The notes beneath the pieces are model-generated. The model was not told the DNA's origin. It saw only the letters and a list, made by a program, of their open reading frames with translations, and searched no databases. A program made the translations under genes and the position numbers. A stretch of DNA of 64,000 nt, from assembly GCF_009363655.1 (NCBI RefSeq), contig NZ_CP045393.1:992001-1056000 (forward strand), given 5' to 3'. Shown here in pieces: positions 8,648-17,270 of the stretch; position 1 is the first letter of the stretch; every line of letters begins with the position of its first letter. This stretch comes from Roseovarius sp. THAF27 (GTDB lineage Bacteria; Pseudomonadota; Alphaproteobacteria; Rhodobacterales; Rhodobacteraceae).

Positions 8648-10188
8648 GCGAGCAGGCTACACTGGACGCGCCGCGTCTTTCGGTCCCGGACAGGGAACTG
8701 TCGCGTGCCCGGATGAAAGTGGGCCGCGCGGCATGGGCGGCGCGCTACTACAAGGATTTCAACCGCGATGCGGTGCTGGCCATCGCCGAGGCCGTGGCCA
8801 AGGCAGGCTACGAGAAAGCGGCGCAGTTCGCCGAGGAGGCGGTGGCCGAAACCGGATTTGGCGTGGTGGAGCACAAGACGATCAAGAACCGTCTTTGCAC
8901 CCATGAGCTGCTGGACTACTACCGCGACCTCGACCTGGTGACGCCCCGCGTCGACGAGGCGCGCAAGATCATCGAATTGCCGAAACCCGCCGGCGTGGTC
9001 TTTGCCCTGGCGCCCGCGACCAACCCGGTCGCGACGGTCTATTACAAGGCGATGCTGGCAATCCTGAGCCGCAACGCCATCGTGCTCAGCCCGCATCCGG
9101 CCTCCAAGTCGGTTTCGGCGGCCGCGGCCCGGCATATCGCACAGGCGGCCGAGGCCGCGGGCGCCCCCGCCGGCCTGATCCAGTGCGTCGAAAACCCGTC
9201 GGTGCCGCTGGTGCAGGACATCATGGCCTCCGACCGGATCAACGTCATCCTTGCCACGGGTGGCACCGCGATGGTGCGGGCCGCCTATTCCTCGGGCAAT
9301 CCCGCGCTCGGGGTGGGGCCGGGCAATGCCGTGGCCTATATCGACCCGACCGCCAGGGTGGATGCCGCCGCGCGCTGCCTGGTCGAAAGCAAGGCGTTCG
9401 ACAATTCGGTGCTTTGCACCAACGAAAGCGTCGCGATCACGCTGGGCAGCAACCGGGGCAACATGGAGCGCGCGCTGCGGTCCGCCGGGGCGCATGTGTG
9501 CAACGCCGCCGACACCGACCGGCTGCGCGACTACCTGTTCACCGAGAAGGGCTTCAACCTGGAGGCCATCGGAAAGAGCGCCGCCTGGATCGCCGAGCGC
9601 GCGGGCCTGCGCGTGAATCCGTCGACGAAAATCCTCGTGCCGGTGGTGGAAACGCCGGGCCAGGACGACCTGCTTTTCCGAGAAAAGCTGTGTCCGGTGC
9701 TGACGCTGACCGCCGCGGGGGATTTCGAACAGGCCCTGACATTCGCCAAGCACACGACGCGGCGCGGGGCGGGGCATTCGGCGGCGTTCCACGGCGAGGA
9801 TACCGACCGGCTGGTGGCCTTCTCGCAGGGCGTGCCGGTCTATCGCGTGGTGGTCAACGCGCCGTGTTCGCAAGGCGCGGCGGGGTTCGCCACGCATCTG
9901 CCGCCGTCCTTCACCATCGGGACCGGCTTTGCCGGGCGCTCCTCGATCGGCGAGAATCTTGGGCCCCAGCACCTGGTCCAGTGGACGCGCATCGCCTATG
10001 GCAAGGACGCGCCGGCGGACCTTGGCGGCGTAGACCTCGATGCGGTCTCGTCGGGACGCGCGATGCCTGCGGCCCCCGCCGACTCATCGCAGCCTGCGGA
10101 CCCTCAAGGGTCGGGTGACGTCAGTCGCGACGAGTTGCGCCGGCTTATCCTGGAAGAACTGCGCAGCCTGAAAGGGGGTGACGCATGA
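8644..10188 (+). CDS. microcompartment CoA-acylating aldehyde dehydrogenase with C-terminal encapsulation peptide
   Basis: The 514-residue protein resembles PduP/EutE acylating aldehyde dehydrogenases: LGVGPGNAVAYID (about 222-234) and the catalytic Cys258 in AFDNSVLCTNES. It should convert propionaldehyde (or a related aldehyde) plus CoA and NAD+ to the acyl-CoA inside the shell. After the catalytic domain comes a Pro/Ala/Ser-rich linker (about 470-493) and an amphipathic helix, SRDELRRLILEELRSLKGG, ending near the C-terminus. This is the typical form of a cargo encapsulation peptide. It overlaps the PLP enzyme by ATGA and the BMC-T gene by 4 nt. Confidence 0.9.
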   Translation: MSEQATLDAPRLSVPDRELSRARMKVGRAAWAARYYKDFNRDAVLAIAEAVAKAGYEKAAQFAEEAVAETGFGVVEHKTIKNRLCTHELLDYYRDLDLVTPRVDEARKIIELPKPAGVVFALAPATNPVATVYYKAMLAILSRNAIVLSPHPASKSVSAAAARHIAQAAEAAGAPAGLIQCVENPSVPLVQDIMASDRINVILATGGTAMVRAAYSSGNPALGVGPGNAVAYIDPTARVDAAARCLVESKAFDNSVLCTNESVAITLGSNRGNMERALRSAGAHVCNAADTDRLRDYLFTEKGFNLEAIGKSAAWIAERAGLRVNPSTKILVPVVETPGQDDLLFREKLCPVLTLTAAGDFEQALTFAKHTTRRGAGHSAAFHGEDTDRLVAFSQGVPVYRVVVNAPCSQGAAGFATHLPPSFTIGTGFAGRSSIGENLGPQHLVQWTRIAYGKDAPADLGGVDLDAVSSGRAMPAAPADSSQPADPQGSGDVSRDELRRLILEELRSLKGGDA

Positions 10189-10796
10189 CCGATCTTCGTG
10201 CGTCGATCTTCATCGATCAGCTTCAGCCCCAGACGCTGGCCTATATCTCGACCTGGATGCGGGGCACGCTGCCGCGTCTTCGGATGGCGGCGCAGATCGT
10301 CGAAATCGCGCCCGGGCTGGATGTCGAGGCGCTGACCGATACGGTGCTGAAAAGCGCCGATGTCCACGCCGGCCTCCTGGTGGTCGAACGCCAGTTCGGC
10401 ACGCTGCAATTCCATTCGCGCTCTACCGCCGAGGTGCATTCCGGGGCCGCGGCCATTCTTGAGGCGCTTGGAAAGACAGCTGACGACGTGGCGCCGCCCA
10501 AGATCCTTGCCTCCAAGCTGGTCACGAACGTGGACGACCAGCACGCGTTTCTGATGAACCGCAACAAGCTGGGGTCGATGGTGCTTGGCGGTGACAGCAT
10601 CTACCTGCTGGAATGTCAGTCCGCCGCCTATGCGATCCTTGCCTGCAACGAGGCGGAAAAGGAAGCGGACGTGAAGCTGATCGACATGCGGATGATCGGC
10701 GCGAACGGGCGGCTGTACATGGCCGGGACCGAGGCCGATGTCCGGAATGCGAGAAATGCGGCAGAAGGCGCATTGCGTGATGCAGGAGCGTCGTGA
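10185..10796 (+). CDS. BMC-T (tandem BMC domain) shell protein 1
   Basis: A 203-residue protein with two degenerate BMC domains in tandem (about 5-100 and 105-200), as in trimeric pseudohexameric shell proteins of the RMM type. Shared features with the second BMC-T of this operon are the LQPQ opening, GLLVVERQFG, a DDQHAFLMNR strand, a central Gly-rich turn (VLGGDSIYLLE), ACNEAEK and a MIGANGRLYMAG near the end. BMC-T proteins often form gated pores. It is translationally coupled to the aldehyde dehydrogenase (overlap) and to the next gene (TGATG). Confidence 0.9.
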   Translation: MTDLRASIFIDQLQPQTLAYISTWMRGTLPRLRMAAQIVEIAPGLDVEALTDTVLKSADVHAGLLVVERQFGTLQFHSRSTAEVHSGAAAILEALGKTADDVAPPKILASKLVTNVDDQHAFLMNRNKLGSMVLGGDSIYLLECQSAAYAILACNEAEKEADVKLIDMRMIGANGRLYMAGTEADVRNARNAAEGALRDAGAS

Positions 10797-11236
10797 TGTC
10801 AGCCCTGAGGGACGAGATCCGCGCGATCCTGCGCGAGGAGGTTGCCGCGCTGCGCAACGAGGCGGGCGGCATGACGCCCGCGCGCGAACAGGTGCGTATA
10901 GCCTCCGGCGCCGACCTGACCCGCTTTGCCCAGGAGCTGGTGCAGCGGGCCGCCGAGCCGGGCTTTGCCGACCGCGTGGCGCGGGGCGAGCTGGTGTTCG
11001 ACCTGGCCACCCCGATGCCCTCGGCCGCGCCGGCCGCTGCCGCGCCGCCGATTGTTACCGGGCCCCGACGCACCGCGCCGGACCGGCTGGACAAGTCGCT
11101 GATCACAGAGCGCGACATCAATGCGCTCTCCGCGTCCGCCCGCAGCCTGCGGATCGCGCCATCAAGCCGGCTGACGCCGCTTGCGCGCGACGAGGCGCGG
11201 CGTCGCGGCATCCGGATCGAAAGGGATAAGACATGA
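10796..11236 (+). CDS. small microcompartment-associated protein with an encapsulation-like N-terminal helix
   Basis: The 146-residue protein is not a BMC-domain protein and I cannot assign it to a named family. It opens with an amphipathic helix, LRDEIRAILREEVAALRNE, closely matching the C-terminal encapsulation helix of the aldehyde dehydrogenase two genes upstream. An Ala/Pro-rich low-complexity linker follows (about 78-95), then a C-terminal segment, ITERDINALSASARSLRIA, and RLTPLARDEARRRGIRIE. The TPLARDEARRRGI form recalls C-terminal tails of EutT- or EutQ-like microcompartment proteins. It may be a cargo or scaffold protein. ATG 10796 (AGGAG at 10784-10788) is chosen over the GTG three bases earlier. 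Confidence 0.75.
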   Translation: MSALRDEIRAILREEVAALRNEAGGMTPAREQVRIASGADLTRFAQELVQRAAEPGFADRVARGELVFDLATPMPSAAPAAAAPPIVTGPRRTAPDRLDKSLITERDINALSASARSLRIAPSSRLTPLARDEARRRGIRIERDKT

Positions 11237-11475
11237 TACAAGCGCGTGTGATCGGAAAGGTCTGGTCGACCCGTCGCGTAACGTCGCTGCCACGCGGCGC
11301 GCTGCTGGAGGTGGAAACGGACGGCGGCGGCAAGCTCATCGCCTTCGACCCGCTTGGATGCGATACCGGCGAGACCGTCCTGGTGACGCAAGGGTCTGTC
11401 GCCGCCAGTTACTTTCAAGGCGACACGGTGCCCGTGGACGCCCTGATCATCGGCTCCATCGACGACAAGAAATAA
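11233..11475 (+). CDS. BMC-P (EutN/CcmL-type) pentameric vertex protein
   Basis: An 80-residue protein of the EutN/CcmL/PduN family: MIQARVIGKVWSTRR start, LIAFDPLG, GETVLVTQGSVAAS and the final VDALIIGSID strand. Pentamers of this family cap the vertices of the icosahedral shell. It overlaps the previous gene by ATGA. It is the only vertex protein in the window, so the shell would have a single pentamer type. Confidence 0.95.
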   Translation: MIQARVIGKVWSTRRVTSLPRGALLEVETDGGGKLIAFDPLGCDTGETVLVTQGSVAASYFQGDTVPVDALIIGSIDDKK

Positions 11476-11500
11476 CAGTCAAACATGAAGGAAGATACTC

Positions 11501-11788
11501 ATGGCTAACTTAGCAATCGGAATGATCGAAACCAAGGGATACGTCCCCGCGCTTTCCGCGGCGGACGCCATGGTCAAGGCCGCGAATGTGGAAATCGTCG
11601 CGCGCAACGAAGTCGGCGGCGGGCTCGTCTCGGTTGTCGTCAAGGGCGACGTCGGCGCGGTCAAGGCCGCCACCGAGGCGGGCGCAGAGGCGGCCAGCCA
11701 GGTCGGCGAAGTGACCGCGGTGCATGTCATCCCGCGTCCGCATGCCGATCTTGGCAAGCATTTTTCGGCCGCGGCCGTTTCCAAGTAA
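11501..11788 (+). CDS. BMC-H shell protein (PduA/EutM-like)
   Basis: A 95-residue single-domain BMC protein: [20 protein letters not shown], then [19 protein letters not shown], then [12 protein letters not shown]. It should form the major hexameric facet tiles. The usual pore loop (KVGGG or similar between strands) is represented by [18 protein letters not shown]-like ribosome site lies in the 25-bp gap after the vertex gene. Only one BMC-H gene is present. Confidence 0.96.
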   Translation: MANLAIGMIETKGYVPALSAADAMVKAANVEIVARNEVGGGLVSVVVKGDVGAVKAATEAGAEAASQVGEVTAVHVIPRPHADLGKHFSAAAVSK

Positions 11789-11815
11789 TCCCGGGCAGGG
11801 GGACAGGACAGGATC

Positions 11816-12445
11816 ATGACGGAACTTCGCGTATATCTGCCGATCAAGGATCTGCAGCCGCAGTTCGCGGCCTATCTGTCCTCGCCCCTGCGGGCGCGCG
11901 CCTATCCGCCGTTCCGCGGGCAGAACTCGCTGATCATCGAGGTCGCGCCCGCGCTCAGCATCCACCGCATCGCCGACCTGGCGCTGAAGGAGGCCCCGGA
12001 CATGGAGCCGGGCATCCTGTTTACCGAGCGCCAGTTCGGGCTGCTGGAGCTGCATGCCGACGACATGAAGGATCTCGACGCCGCGGGGCGGGCGATCCTG
12101 AAGGGGATCGGTGCCAAGCATACCGATCAGCTTGCGCCGAAGGTGCTGTACCATGACATCATCGAGGACCTGTCGGACCAGCACGCCATCATCTTGAACC
12201 GATCGCGTGACGGGTCCATTCTCGTGCCCGGCGTGGCGCTCTTGATCTACGAGATGACGCCGGCGCTGTTTGCCTGCGTCGCCGCCAACGAGGCCGAGAA
12301 GGCCGCGCCGGAGGCGGTGATCAACGACGTCCAGATGATGGGCGCGACGGGGCGGGTCTTTATGTCCGGCAGCCTGGAGGACATGAAGGTCGCAAGGGAC
12401 CGGATCACGGAGACATTGAACGAAATCAAAGGCCGCTCCGCTTGA
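11816..12445 (+). CDS. BMC-T (tandem BMC domain) shell protein 2
   Basis: A 209-residue tandem-BMC protein paralogous to the one at 10185: LQPQFAAYLSS, GILFTERQFG, LSDQHAIILNR, a turn GSILVPGVALLIYE, AANEAEK and MMGATGRVFMSGS. The two BMC-T proteins differ in the central turn that lines the pore (VLGGDS in the first, LVPGVA here), which suggests different transport selectivity (inference). The operon therefore encodes a four-protein shell: one BMC-H, two BMC-T and one BMC-P, matching the RMM class. Confidence 0.92.
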   Translation: MTELRVYLPIKDLQPQFAAYLSSPLRARAYPPFRGQNSLIIEVAPALSIHRIADLALKEAPDMEPGILFTERQFGLLELHADDMKDLDAAGRAILKGIGAKHTDQLAPKVLYHDIIEDLSDQHAIILNRSRDGSILVPGVALLIYEMTPALFACVAANEAEKAAPEAVINDVQMMGATGRVFMSGSLEDMKVARDRITETLNEIKGRSA

Positions 12446-12480
12446 ACGGAGCGCAATAAACCAACCAACAGGAGAGAAAA

Positions 12481-13623
12481 ATGAAAAAGGGAATTTCTAG
12501 AAGACAGTTCGTCGGTCGTTCGGCCGCATTGGCCGGCCTGGTCGCCGCAGGTCCACTCAGCCCCGCTTTCGCGGCGCGCAGCGACCGGATGAACATCCTT
12601 TGCTGGGAAGGCTACAACTCGGACGAAGTGCTTGGACCGTTCCGCGACGCGCATCCCGACGCGACGGTGCGTGCCGAAAGCGGCACGTCCGACCCCGACA
12701 TGATCAACAAGCTTCGCGCCGGGGAAACCTCGGTCTGGGACCTGATCAACGTCAACCAGCCCTGGGCGCGCGACCGGCTTTACCCGGAGAACCTGATCAA
12801 GCCGCTCGATAAGGATCGCTTCCTGCCGTATTTCGACAAGATGCTGCCGTCCTTCAAGAACCCGCCCTACGAGCTGTCCTTCGCGGATGACGGGGAACTG
12901 ATCGGGATGCCGCAGCGCTACGGTCCGTTCAGCTTTGTGGTGAACACCGACAAGATCAGCCGCGAAACCGCCGAGGAGCAGGGCTGGAACCTCTTCCTCG
13001 ATCCGGCGATGAAGGACCGTTACGGCGTTCTGACCTATGACAACTGGAACGTCATGCACATGTGCCTGACCGCCGGGCTGAACCCGTTCGAGCCTGTCGA
13101 GGGCGACAATGTCGAGAAGTTCCGCGAAACCGCCCGGACGATCTTTGGCGGCGCCAAGCTGATGACGGACGATCTGGTGGCGATGAACACCGCCCTGATC
13201 AACGGCGAGATCGACGCCTATTTCACCGGCGGCACTTATACCGCATCGCCCGCGCGCTATGACGGCGCCACGAATGTCCGCGCGATCACGCCCCTGTCCG
13301 GGCCGGTCGACGGCAAGGGCGGCGTGGTCTGGATCGAGTTGACCTCGCTGGTCAACAACCCGGACCCGAGCGACCTGGCGCAGGACTTCCTCGAATTCGT
13401 GCAGACGCCGGAAATCTCCAAGGCCGTGGCCTTTACCGAGGGCACGTACAACCCGGTCAGCCAGATGGGCGACGAGGCCGTCATGGCGCTGTTCGACGCG
13501 GATGAACTGGACGCGATCCAGATGGATTCGCTCGAGGAGGAGATGTCACGCTCGCTCGACTACCAGGTCGTGGCCTCCTACGACACGCTGATCGACATCT
13601 ACACCCAAGAGCGCCGCTCGTAG
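12481..13623 (+). CDS. PotD/PotF-like ABC transporter substrate-binding protein (Tat-exported)
   Basis: The 380-residue protein begins with a twin-arginine type signal (SRRQFVGRS, then a hydrophobic stretch, cleavage near AFA at about 29-31). The mature part resembles spermidine/putrescine binding proteins: NILCWEGYNSDEVLGPF, an aromatic-rich hinge and a C-terminal EEMSRSLDYQVVASYD. In the microcompartment context the ligand is probably an amino alcohol or aminoketone. It is followed by a strong hairpin before the ATPase gene, which would favour higher expression of the binding protein than of the membrane parts. Confidence 0.9.
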   Translation: MKKGISRRQFVGRSAALAGLVAAGPLSPAFAARSDRMNILCWEGYNSDEVLGPFRDAHPDATVRAESGTSDPDMINKLRAGETSVWDLINVNQPWARDRLYPENLIKPLDKDRFLPYFDKMLPSFKNPPYELSFADDGELIGMPQRYGPFSFVVNTDKISRETAEEQGWNLFLDPAMKDRYGVLTYDNWNVMHMCLTAGLNPFEPVEGDNVEKFRETARTIFGGAKLMTDDLVAMNTALINGEIDAYFTGGTYTASPARYDGATNVRAITPLSGPVDGKGGVVWIELTSLVNNPDPSDLAQDFLEFVQTPEISKAVAFTEGTYNPVSQMGDEAVMALFDADELDAIQMDSLEEEMSRSLDYQVVASYDTLIDIYTQERRS

Positions 13624-13630
13624 GCGCGTT

Positions 13631-13659
13631 CGGTCCCGGCGCCTGGGGCGCCGGGACCG
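13631..13659 (+). terminator. strong intra-operon hairpin between binding protein and ATPase genes
   Basis: A perfect 13-bp stem (CGGTCCCGGCGCC paired with GGCGCCGGGACCG) with a 3-nt TGG loop starts 8 nt after the binding-protein stop codon. It is followed by an interrupted pyrimidine-rich stretch with short T-runs. Such hairpins commonly act as partial terminators or 3' end protectors, giving excess of periplasmic binding protein mRNA. Confidence 0.7.
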
Positions 13660-13693
13660 TCTCTTCTGATTTTCCTATTTTCAAGGGTAGAGC

Positions 13694-14767
13694 ATGAATT
13701 CCTCGCCTTTTCTGAGCCTGCGCGGCGTCGTGAAGTCCTTCGGGAACTTCACCGCACTTGATCGGATCGATCTCGACATCATAGAGGGCGAGTTCTTCAC
13801 GATCGTCGGCCCCTCCGGCAGCGGTAAATCGACGCTCATCCGCCTGCTCGTGGGCATGGACGACCTGACGGGCGGTGAAATCCGGTTGCGTGACAAACGC
13901 ATCGACGACACCCCCGCGAACAAGCGTCCGACCTGCATGGTGTTCCAGTCGCTGGCGCTGTTTCCGCACATGACGGTCGGCCAGAACATCGAGTTTCCGC
14001 TGAAACTGCGCAAGGAAGCCCCGGACCGCCGCAAGGCCAGGGCGCTGGAGCTGCTTGACCTGCTGCGCCTGCCGCAAAGCTATTACGACAAGCGCGTCTC
14101 GCAATGCTCCGGCGGCGAGAAGCAACGCGTCGCCCTGGCGCGCGCACTGGCCTTCGACCCCGAGATCCTGTTCTTCGACGAACCGCTTTCGGCGCTCGAT
14201 TACCGGCTGCGCAAGACGCTGGAAAAAGAGCTGAAGGACCTGCACGCCCGCACCGGCAAGACCTTTGTCTACATCACCCACTCCCTCGAAGAGGCGATGG
14301 TGATGTCGGACCGGATCGCCATCATGAAACAGGGCAGGATCGAACAGATCTCGGTGGCCGACGAGATCTACGGCGCGCCGGTCAGCCGGTTCGTGGCCGA
14401 GTTCATGGGCGAAGTGAACCTGTTCGACGTGACGGTTGCCGCCGATGGGTCGGTGTCGAGCGATGTTCTGTCGAGCCGGTCCGGAGTGAAACTGAAACCG
14501 GCGGGGCAGGGGGCGCGTGGCCTGCTCATGGTGCGCCCCGAGTATGTGGGATTTGCGGACTCCGCCGATGCCTTCGACTTTACCCTGTCCGGTCCGCTGC
14601 ACGGGGAATACGCGCTTGGATCGCGCATCCAGTACGAAATCGAGACCCCGACCGGCATGGTCACGGTCGAAAAGCTTCGCGAGGACCGGCGCAGCGTGTC
14701 CGAGGGCGAAACGCTGACCGTCGGTTTCAATGTCGAAAACACGCATTTCATCGACGAGGCCCCATGA
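13694..14767 (+). CDS. PotA-like ABC transporter ATP-binding protein
   Basis: A 357-residue ABC ATPase with Walker A GPSGSGKST (39-47), a Q-loop in MVFQSLALFPHMTV, the signature CSGGEKQRVALARAL, Walker B ILFFDEPLSALD and the switch His in ITHSLEEAM. A C-terminal TOBE-type regulatory domain (about 240-357) is present, as in the spermidine/putrescine/iron (CUT1-like) branch. It energises the two permeases that follow, and its stop overlaps the first permease start (ATGA). Confidence 0.93.
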   Translation: MNSSPFLSLRGVVKSFGNFTALDRIDLDIIEGEFFTIVGPSGSGKSTLIRLLVGMDDLTGGEIRLRDKRIDDTPANKRPTCMVFQSLALFPHMTVGQNIEFPLKLRKEAPDRRKARALELLDLLRLPQSYYDKRVSQCSGGEKQRVALARALAFDPEILFFDEPLSALDYRLRKTLEKELKDLHARTGKTFVYITHSLEEAMVMSDRIAIMKQGRIEQISVADEIYGAPVSRFVAEFMGEVNLFDVTVAADGSVSSDVLSSRSGVKLKPAGQGARGLLMVRPEYVGFADSADAFDFTLSGPLHGEYALGSRIQYEIETPTGMVTVEKLREDRRSVSEGETLTVGFNVENTHFIDEAP

Positions 14768-15618
14768 AGACCCTCGATCAAAAACTCGGGCTCTTCTCGG
14801 CCCTGCCGGTGGTGGTGCTGCTGGGGCTGGCGTTTCTTGCGCCGCTGCTGGTGGTGGCGCTGTTCTCGATCATGCCGCCCAAGGTCTTTTCGCTCGCCAA
14901 TACGCCGGACTTTTCGGCCTATGCGGTGTTCGTCCAGCAGGGCTATTACAAGTCGCTCCTGTGGTCGCTGGGAATGGCGCTGGCCTCCACCGTGATCCTG
15001 CTGATCGTCTGCTGGCCGCTCGCCTACGCCATGGCCAAGATTTTCAAGCGGTTCACGCTGGTGCTGACCATCGCGATCGTCATGAGCCTGTTCGTGTCGG
15101 AGAATATCCGACTTTTCGGCTGGGTCCTGACCCTGATGAAAGGCGGCCTGATCGAAGGACATTTCCGTGCCTTCACCGGCGTCGGGTTCGACAGCCCGCT
15201 TTACGGCGTGCCGATCATCGTCTTCGGTCTTGTCTATGTCTACCTGCCCTTCATGCTGTTCCCGTTGGCGCAGGGCATTGCGATGGTGCCCGACGACACA
15301 CGCCAGGCCGCCTATGACCTTGGCGCGTCGCGCTGGCAGGTCCTGTGGCAGATCGAGATCCCCCTGGCCGCGCCCGGCATCGTCGTGGGCTCGCTGCTCA
15401 GCTTCGTGCTGGCGGCGGGGGCGCTGGCCGAATCCAAGATCCTCGGCGGGCAGGCCGTCATCGCCATCGCCGACGACATCGAAACCGCGTTCACCTTCGG
15501 CCAGAACTGGCCGCTGGGCTCTGCCCTGTCGATGGTGCTGATCGTGATTATCGGCACGCTTGCGCTCTTCGGTGTCTCGAAGGTCGATCTTGACGCCATC
15601 ATGGGAAGGAAACGCTGA
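14764..15618 (+). CDS. PotB-like ABC transporter permease
   Basis: A 284-residue inner-membrane protein with about six hydrophobic helices. The EAA loop before the last helices reads TRQAAYDLGASRWQVLWQIEIPLAAPG and contacts the ATPase. The first helix follows a short cytoplasmic start (MKTLDQKLG). It pairs with the next gene to form the heterodimeric channel. The ATGA overlap with the ATPase and TGATG with the next permease show tight coupling. Confidence 0.92.
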   Translation: MKTLDQKLGLFSALPVVVLLGLAFLAPLLVVALFSIMPPKVFSLANTPDFSAYAVFVQQGYYKSLLWSLGMALASTVILLIVCWPLAYAMAKIFKRFTLVLTIAIVMSLFVSENIRLFGWVLTLMKGGLIEGHFRAFTGVGFDSPLYGVPIIVFGLVYVYLPFMLFPLAQGIAMVPDDTRQAAYDLGASRWQVLWQIEIPLAAPGIVVGSLLSFVLAAGALAESKILGGQAVIAIADDIETAFTFGQNWPLGSALSMVLIVIIGTLALFGVSKVDLDAIMGRKR

Positions 15619-16430
15619 TGAACGCCAGTCGTCTGACCCGGACCGTCCTGTTCATCTACGGGATCGCGATGATCGCGTTTCTGTACCTGCCGCTGGTGTC
15701 GGTGGGCTTCGCGTCCGTGTCGCAGGCGCGGTATCTCACCTTTCCGATCCGGCGCTACTCGACCAAGTGGTACGGCGAAGCACTGGAAAGCAGCACCGTC
15801 AGCGAGTTGCTGCTGACCTCGCTTTCGGTCGCGGTCGTGGTCACCATCGTGTCGCTGGTCTTCGCGTTCTTCGGCGCGCTGGCCTTTGCCCGGTATCAGT
15901 GGCGCTTTCGTAACGCGTTTCAGAAACTGATCCTGTTGCCGATCTTCTTTCCGCAGACCGTTCTGGGCCTGGCGCTGTTGATGTGGTTCAACTCGCTTGG
16001 CATCATTCCCACCTGGAAGACGGCGGTCGTGGCCCACCTGGTCTGGATCACGCCGATCGCCACGCTGATCGTCGCCATCCGTGCCTACAGCTTCGACCCG
16101 GCGCTGGAGGAAGCGGCGCGCGACATGGGCGCAGGCACCTTCACCGTCCTGCGCGAGATCACGTTGCCGCTGCTTATGCCCGGACTGGTGTCGGCGGGCC
16201 TGTTCGCCTTCCTTCTCAGCTGGGGCAACTTCCCCCTGTCGCTGTTCACCACCGGCGCGGATTCGACCCTTCCCGAATGGCTCTATGCGAAGATGGTGTC
16301 GGGCTATTCGCCGCTCGTGCCCACGCTTGGCATCATGTCCGTGGTCGGATCGTTCCTGCTGATCCTGTTCGCCTTCGCGGTGGTCTGGCTGATGCGGGCA
16401 AACAAAGAGGCCAGAACGGCCCAGGACTGA
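15618..16430 (+). CDS. PotC-like ABC transporter permease
   Basis: A 270-residue inner-membrane permease, partner of the preceding protein. It has about six transmembrane segments and an EAA motif, LEEAARDMGAGTFTVLREITLPL. It has the usual PotC length. With the binding protein, ATPase and first permease it completes a four-gene importer embedded in the microcompartment operon, implying that the importer brings in the compartment's substrate. Confidence 0.92.
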   Translation: MNASRLTRTVLFIYGIAMIAFLYLPLVSVGFASVSQARYLTFPIRRYSTKWYGEALESSTVSELLLTSLSVAVVVTIVSLVFAFFGALAFARYQWRFRNAFQKLILLPIFFPQTVLGLALLMWFNSLGIIPTWKTAVVAHLVWITPIATLIVAIRAYSFDPALEEAARDMGAGTFTVLREITLPLLMPGLVSAGLFAFLLSWGNFPLSLFTTGADSTLPEWLYAKMVSGYSPLVPTLGIMSVVGSFLLILFAFAVVWLMRANKEARTAQD

Positions 16431-16466
16431 ACCAACACAAGACCACACCAACACGGAGGAAATTTC

Positions 16467-17237
16467 ATGCTTACGTCACTCAAAGGCAAAAGCGTCATCG
16501 TCACAGGCGGGTCCAAGGGCATTGGCCGCGGGATCGCCACGGTCTTTGCGCGGCAAGGCGCGAAGCTGACGATCGCCGCCCGCAACGAGGATGACCTGAA
16601 AAAGGCCGCAAGCGAGATCGAGGGCGATGTCCGCTACGAAGTGTGCGACGTGGCCGACTGGGACTCGGTCAAGGCCATGGTGGACAGCACCGCCGAGGCG
16701 CAGGGCGGCCTGCACGTGCTGTGCGCCAATGCCGGCGCATTCCCGCAGACCAAGATGATCGACATGGACCCCGCCGAATGGGACCAGGTCATGGCCACGA
16801 ACCTGCGCTCGTCCTTCCTTTGCGTGAAAGCGGCGATTCCGCATTTCGAGAAGGCGGGCAAGGGCCGGGTCGTGATCACCTCGTCCATCACCGGACCGCA
16901 TACGGGCTTTCCGGGCTGGGCGCATTACGGGGCCTCGAAATCCGGTCAACTCGGCTTCATCAAGACGGCGGCGATGGAATTGTCGCGCTACAACACCACG
17001 ATCAATGCCGTGATGCCGGGCAACATCTATACCGAAGGTTTGCAGGATCTCGGCCAGGACTATCTCGACACGATGGCCGCGTCGATCCCGCTCAAGCGCC
17101 TGGGGGATGTCGAGGATATCGGCAATGCCGCGCTCTTTTTCGCGTCGGACGAAGCCGGCTACATCACCGGCCAGCAAATCGTTATCGACGGTGGCCAGAT
17201 CCTGCCCGAATCGCTCGAGGCGATGGAAGAGATCTGA
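16467..17237 (+). CDS. short-chain dehydrogenase/reductase, probable amino-alcohol dehydrogenase
   Basis: A 256-residue classical SDR: nucleotide site TGGSKGIGRG (about 13-22), CANAGAF, the catalytic Ser in ITSSITG and the YxxxK pair in HYGASKSG. The C-terminus ends DGGQILPESLEAM, a form I associate with amino-alcohol dehydrogenases. In the aminoacetone microcompartment pathway an SDR interconverts aminoacetone and 1-amino-2-propanol, the substrate of the neighbouring kinase. It follows the permeases by 36 bp with AGGAGG-like spacing and belongs to the same operon. Confidence 0.88.
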   Translation: MLTSLKGKSVIVTGGSKGIGRGIATVFARQGAKLTIAARNEDDLKKAASEIEGDVRYEVCDVADWDSVKAMVDSTAEAQGGLHVLCANAGAFPQTKMIDMDPAEWDQVMATNLRSSFLCVKAAIPHFEKAGKGRVVITSSITGPHTGFPGWAHYGASKSGQLGFIKTAAMELSRYNTTINAVMPGNIYTEGLQDLGQDYLDTMAASIPLKRLGDVEDIGNAALFFASDEAGYITGQQIVIDGGQILPESLEAMEEI

Positions 17238-17270
17238 CGACCGAAAGAGACGACAGGAAGGGAGATCGCG

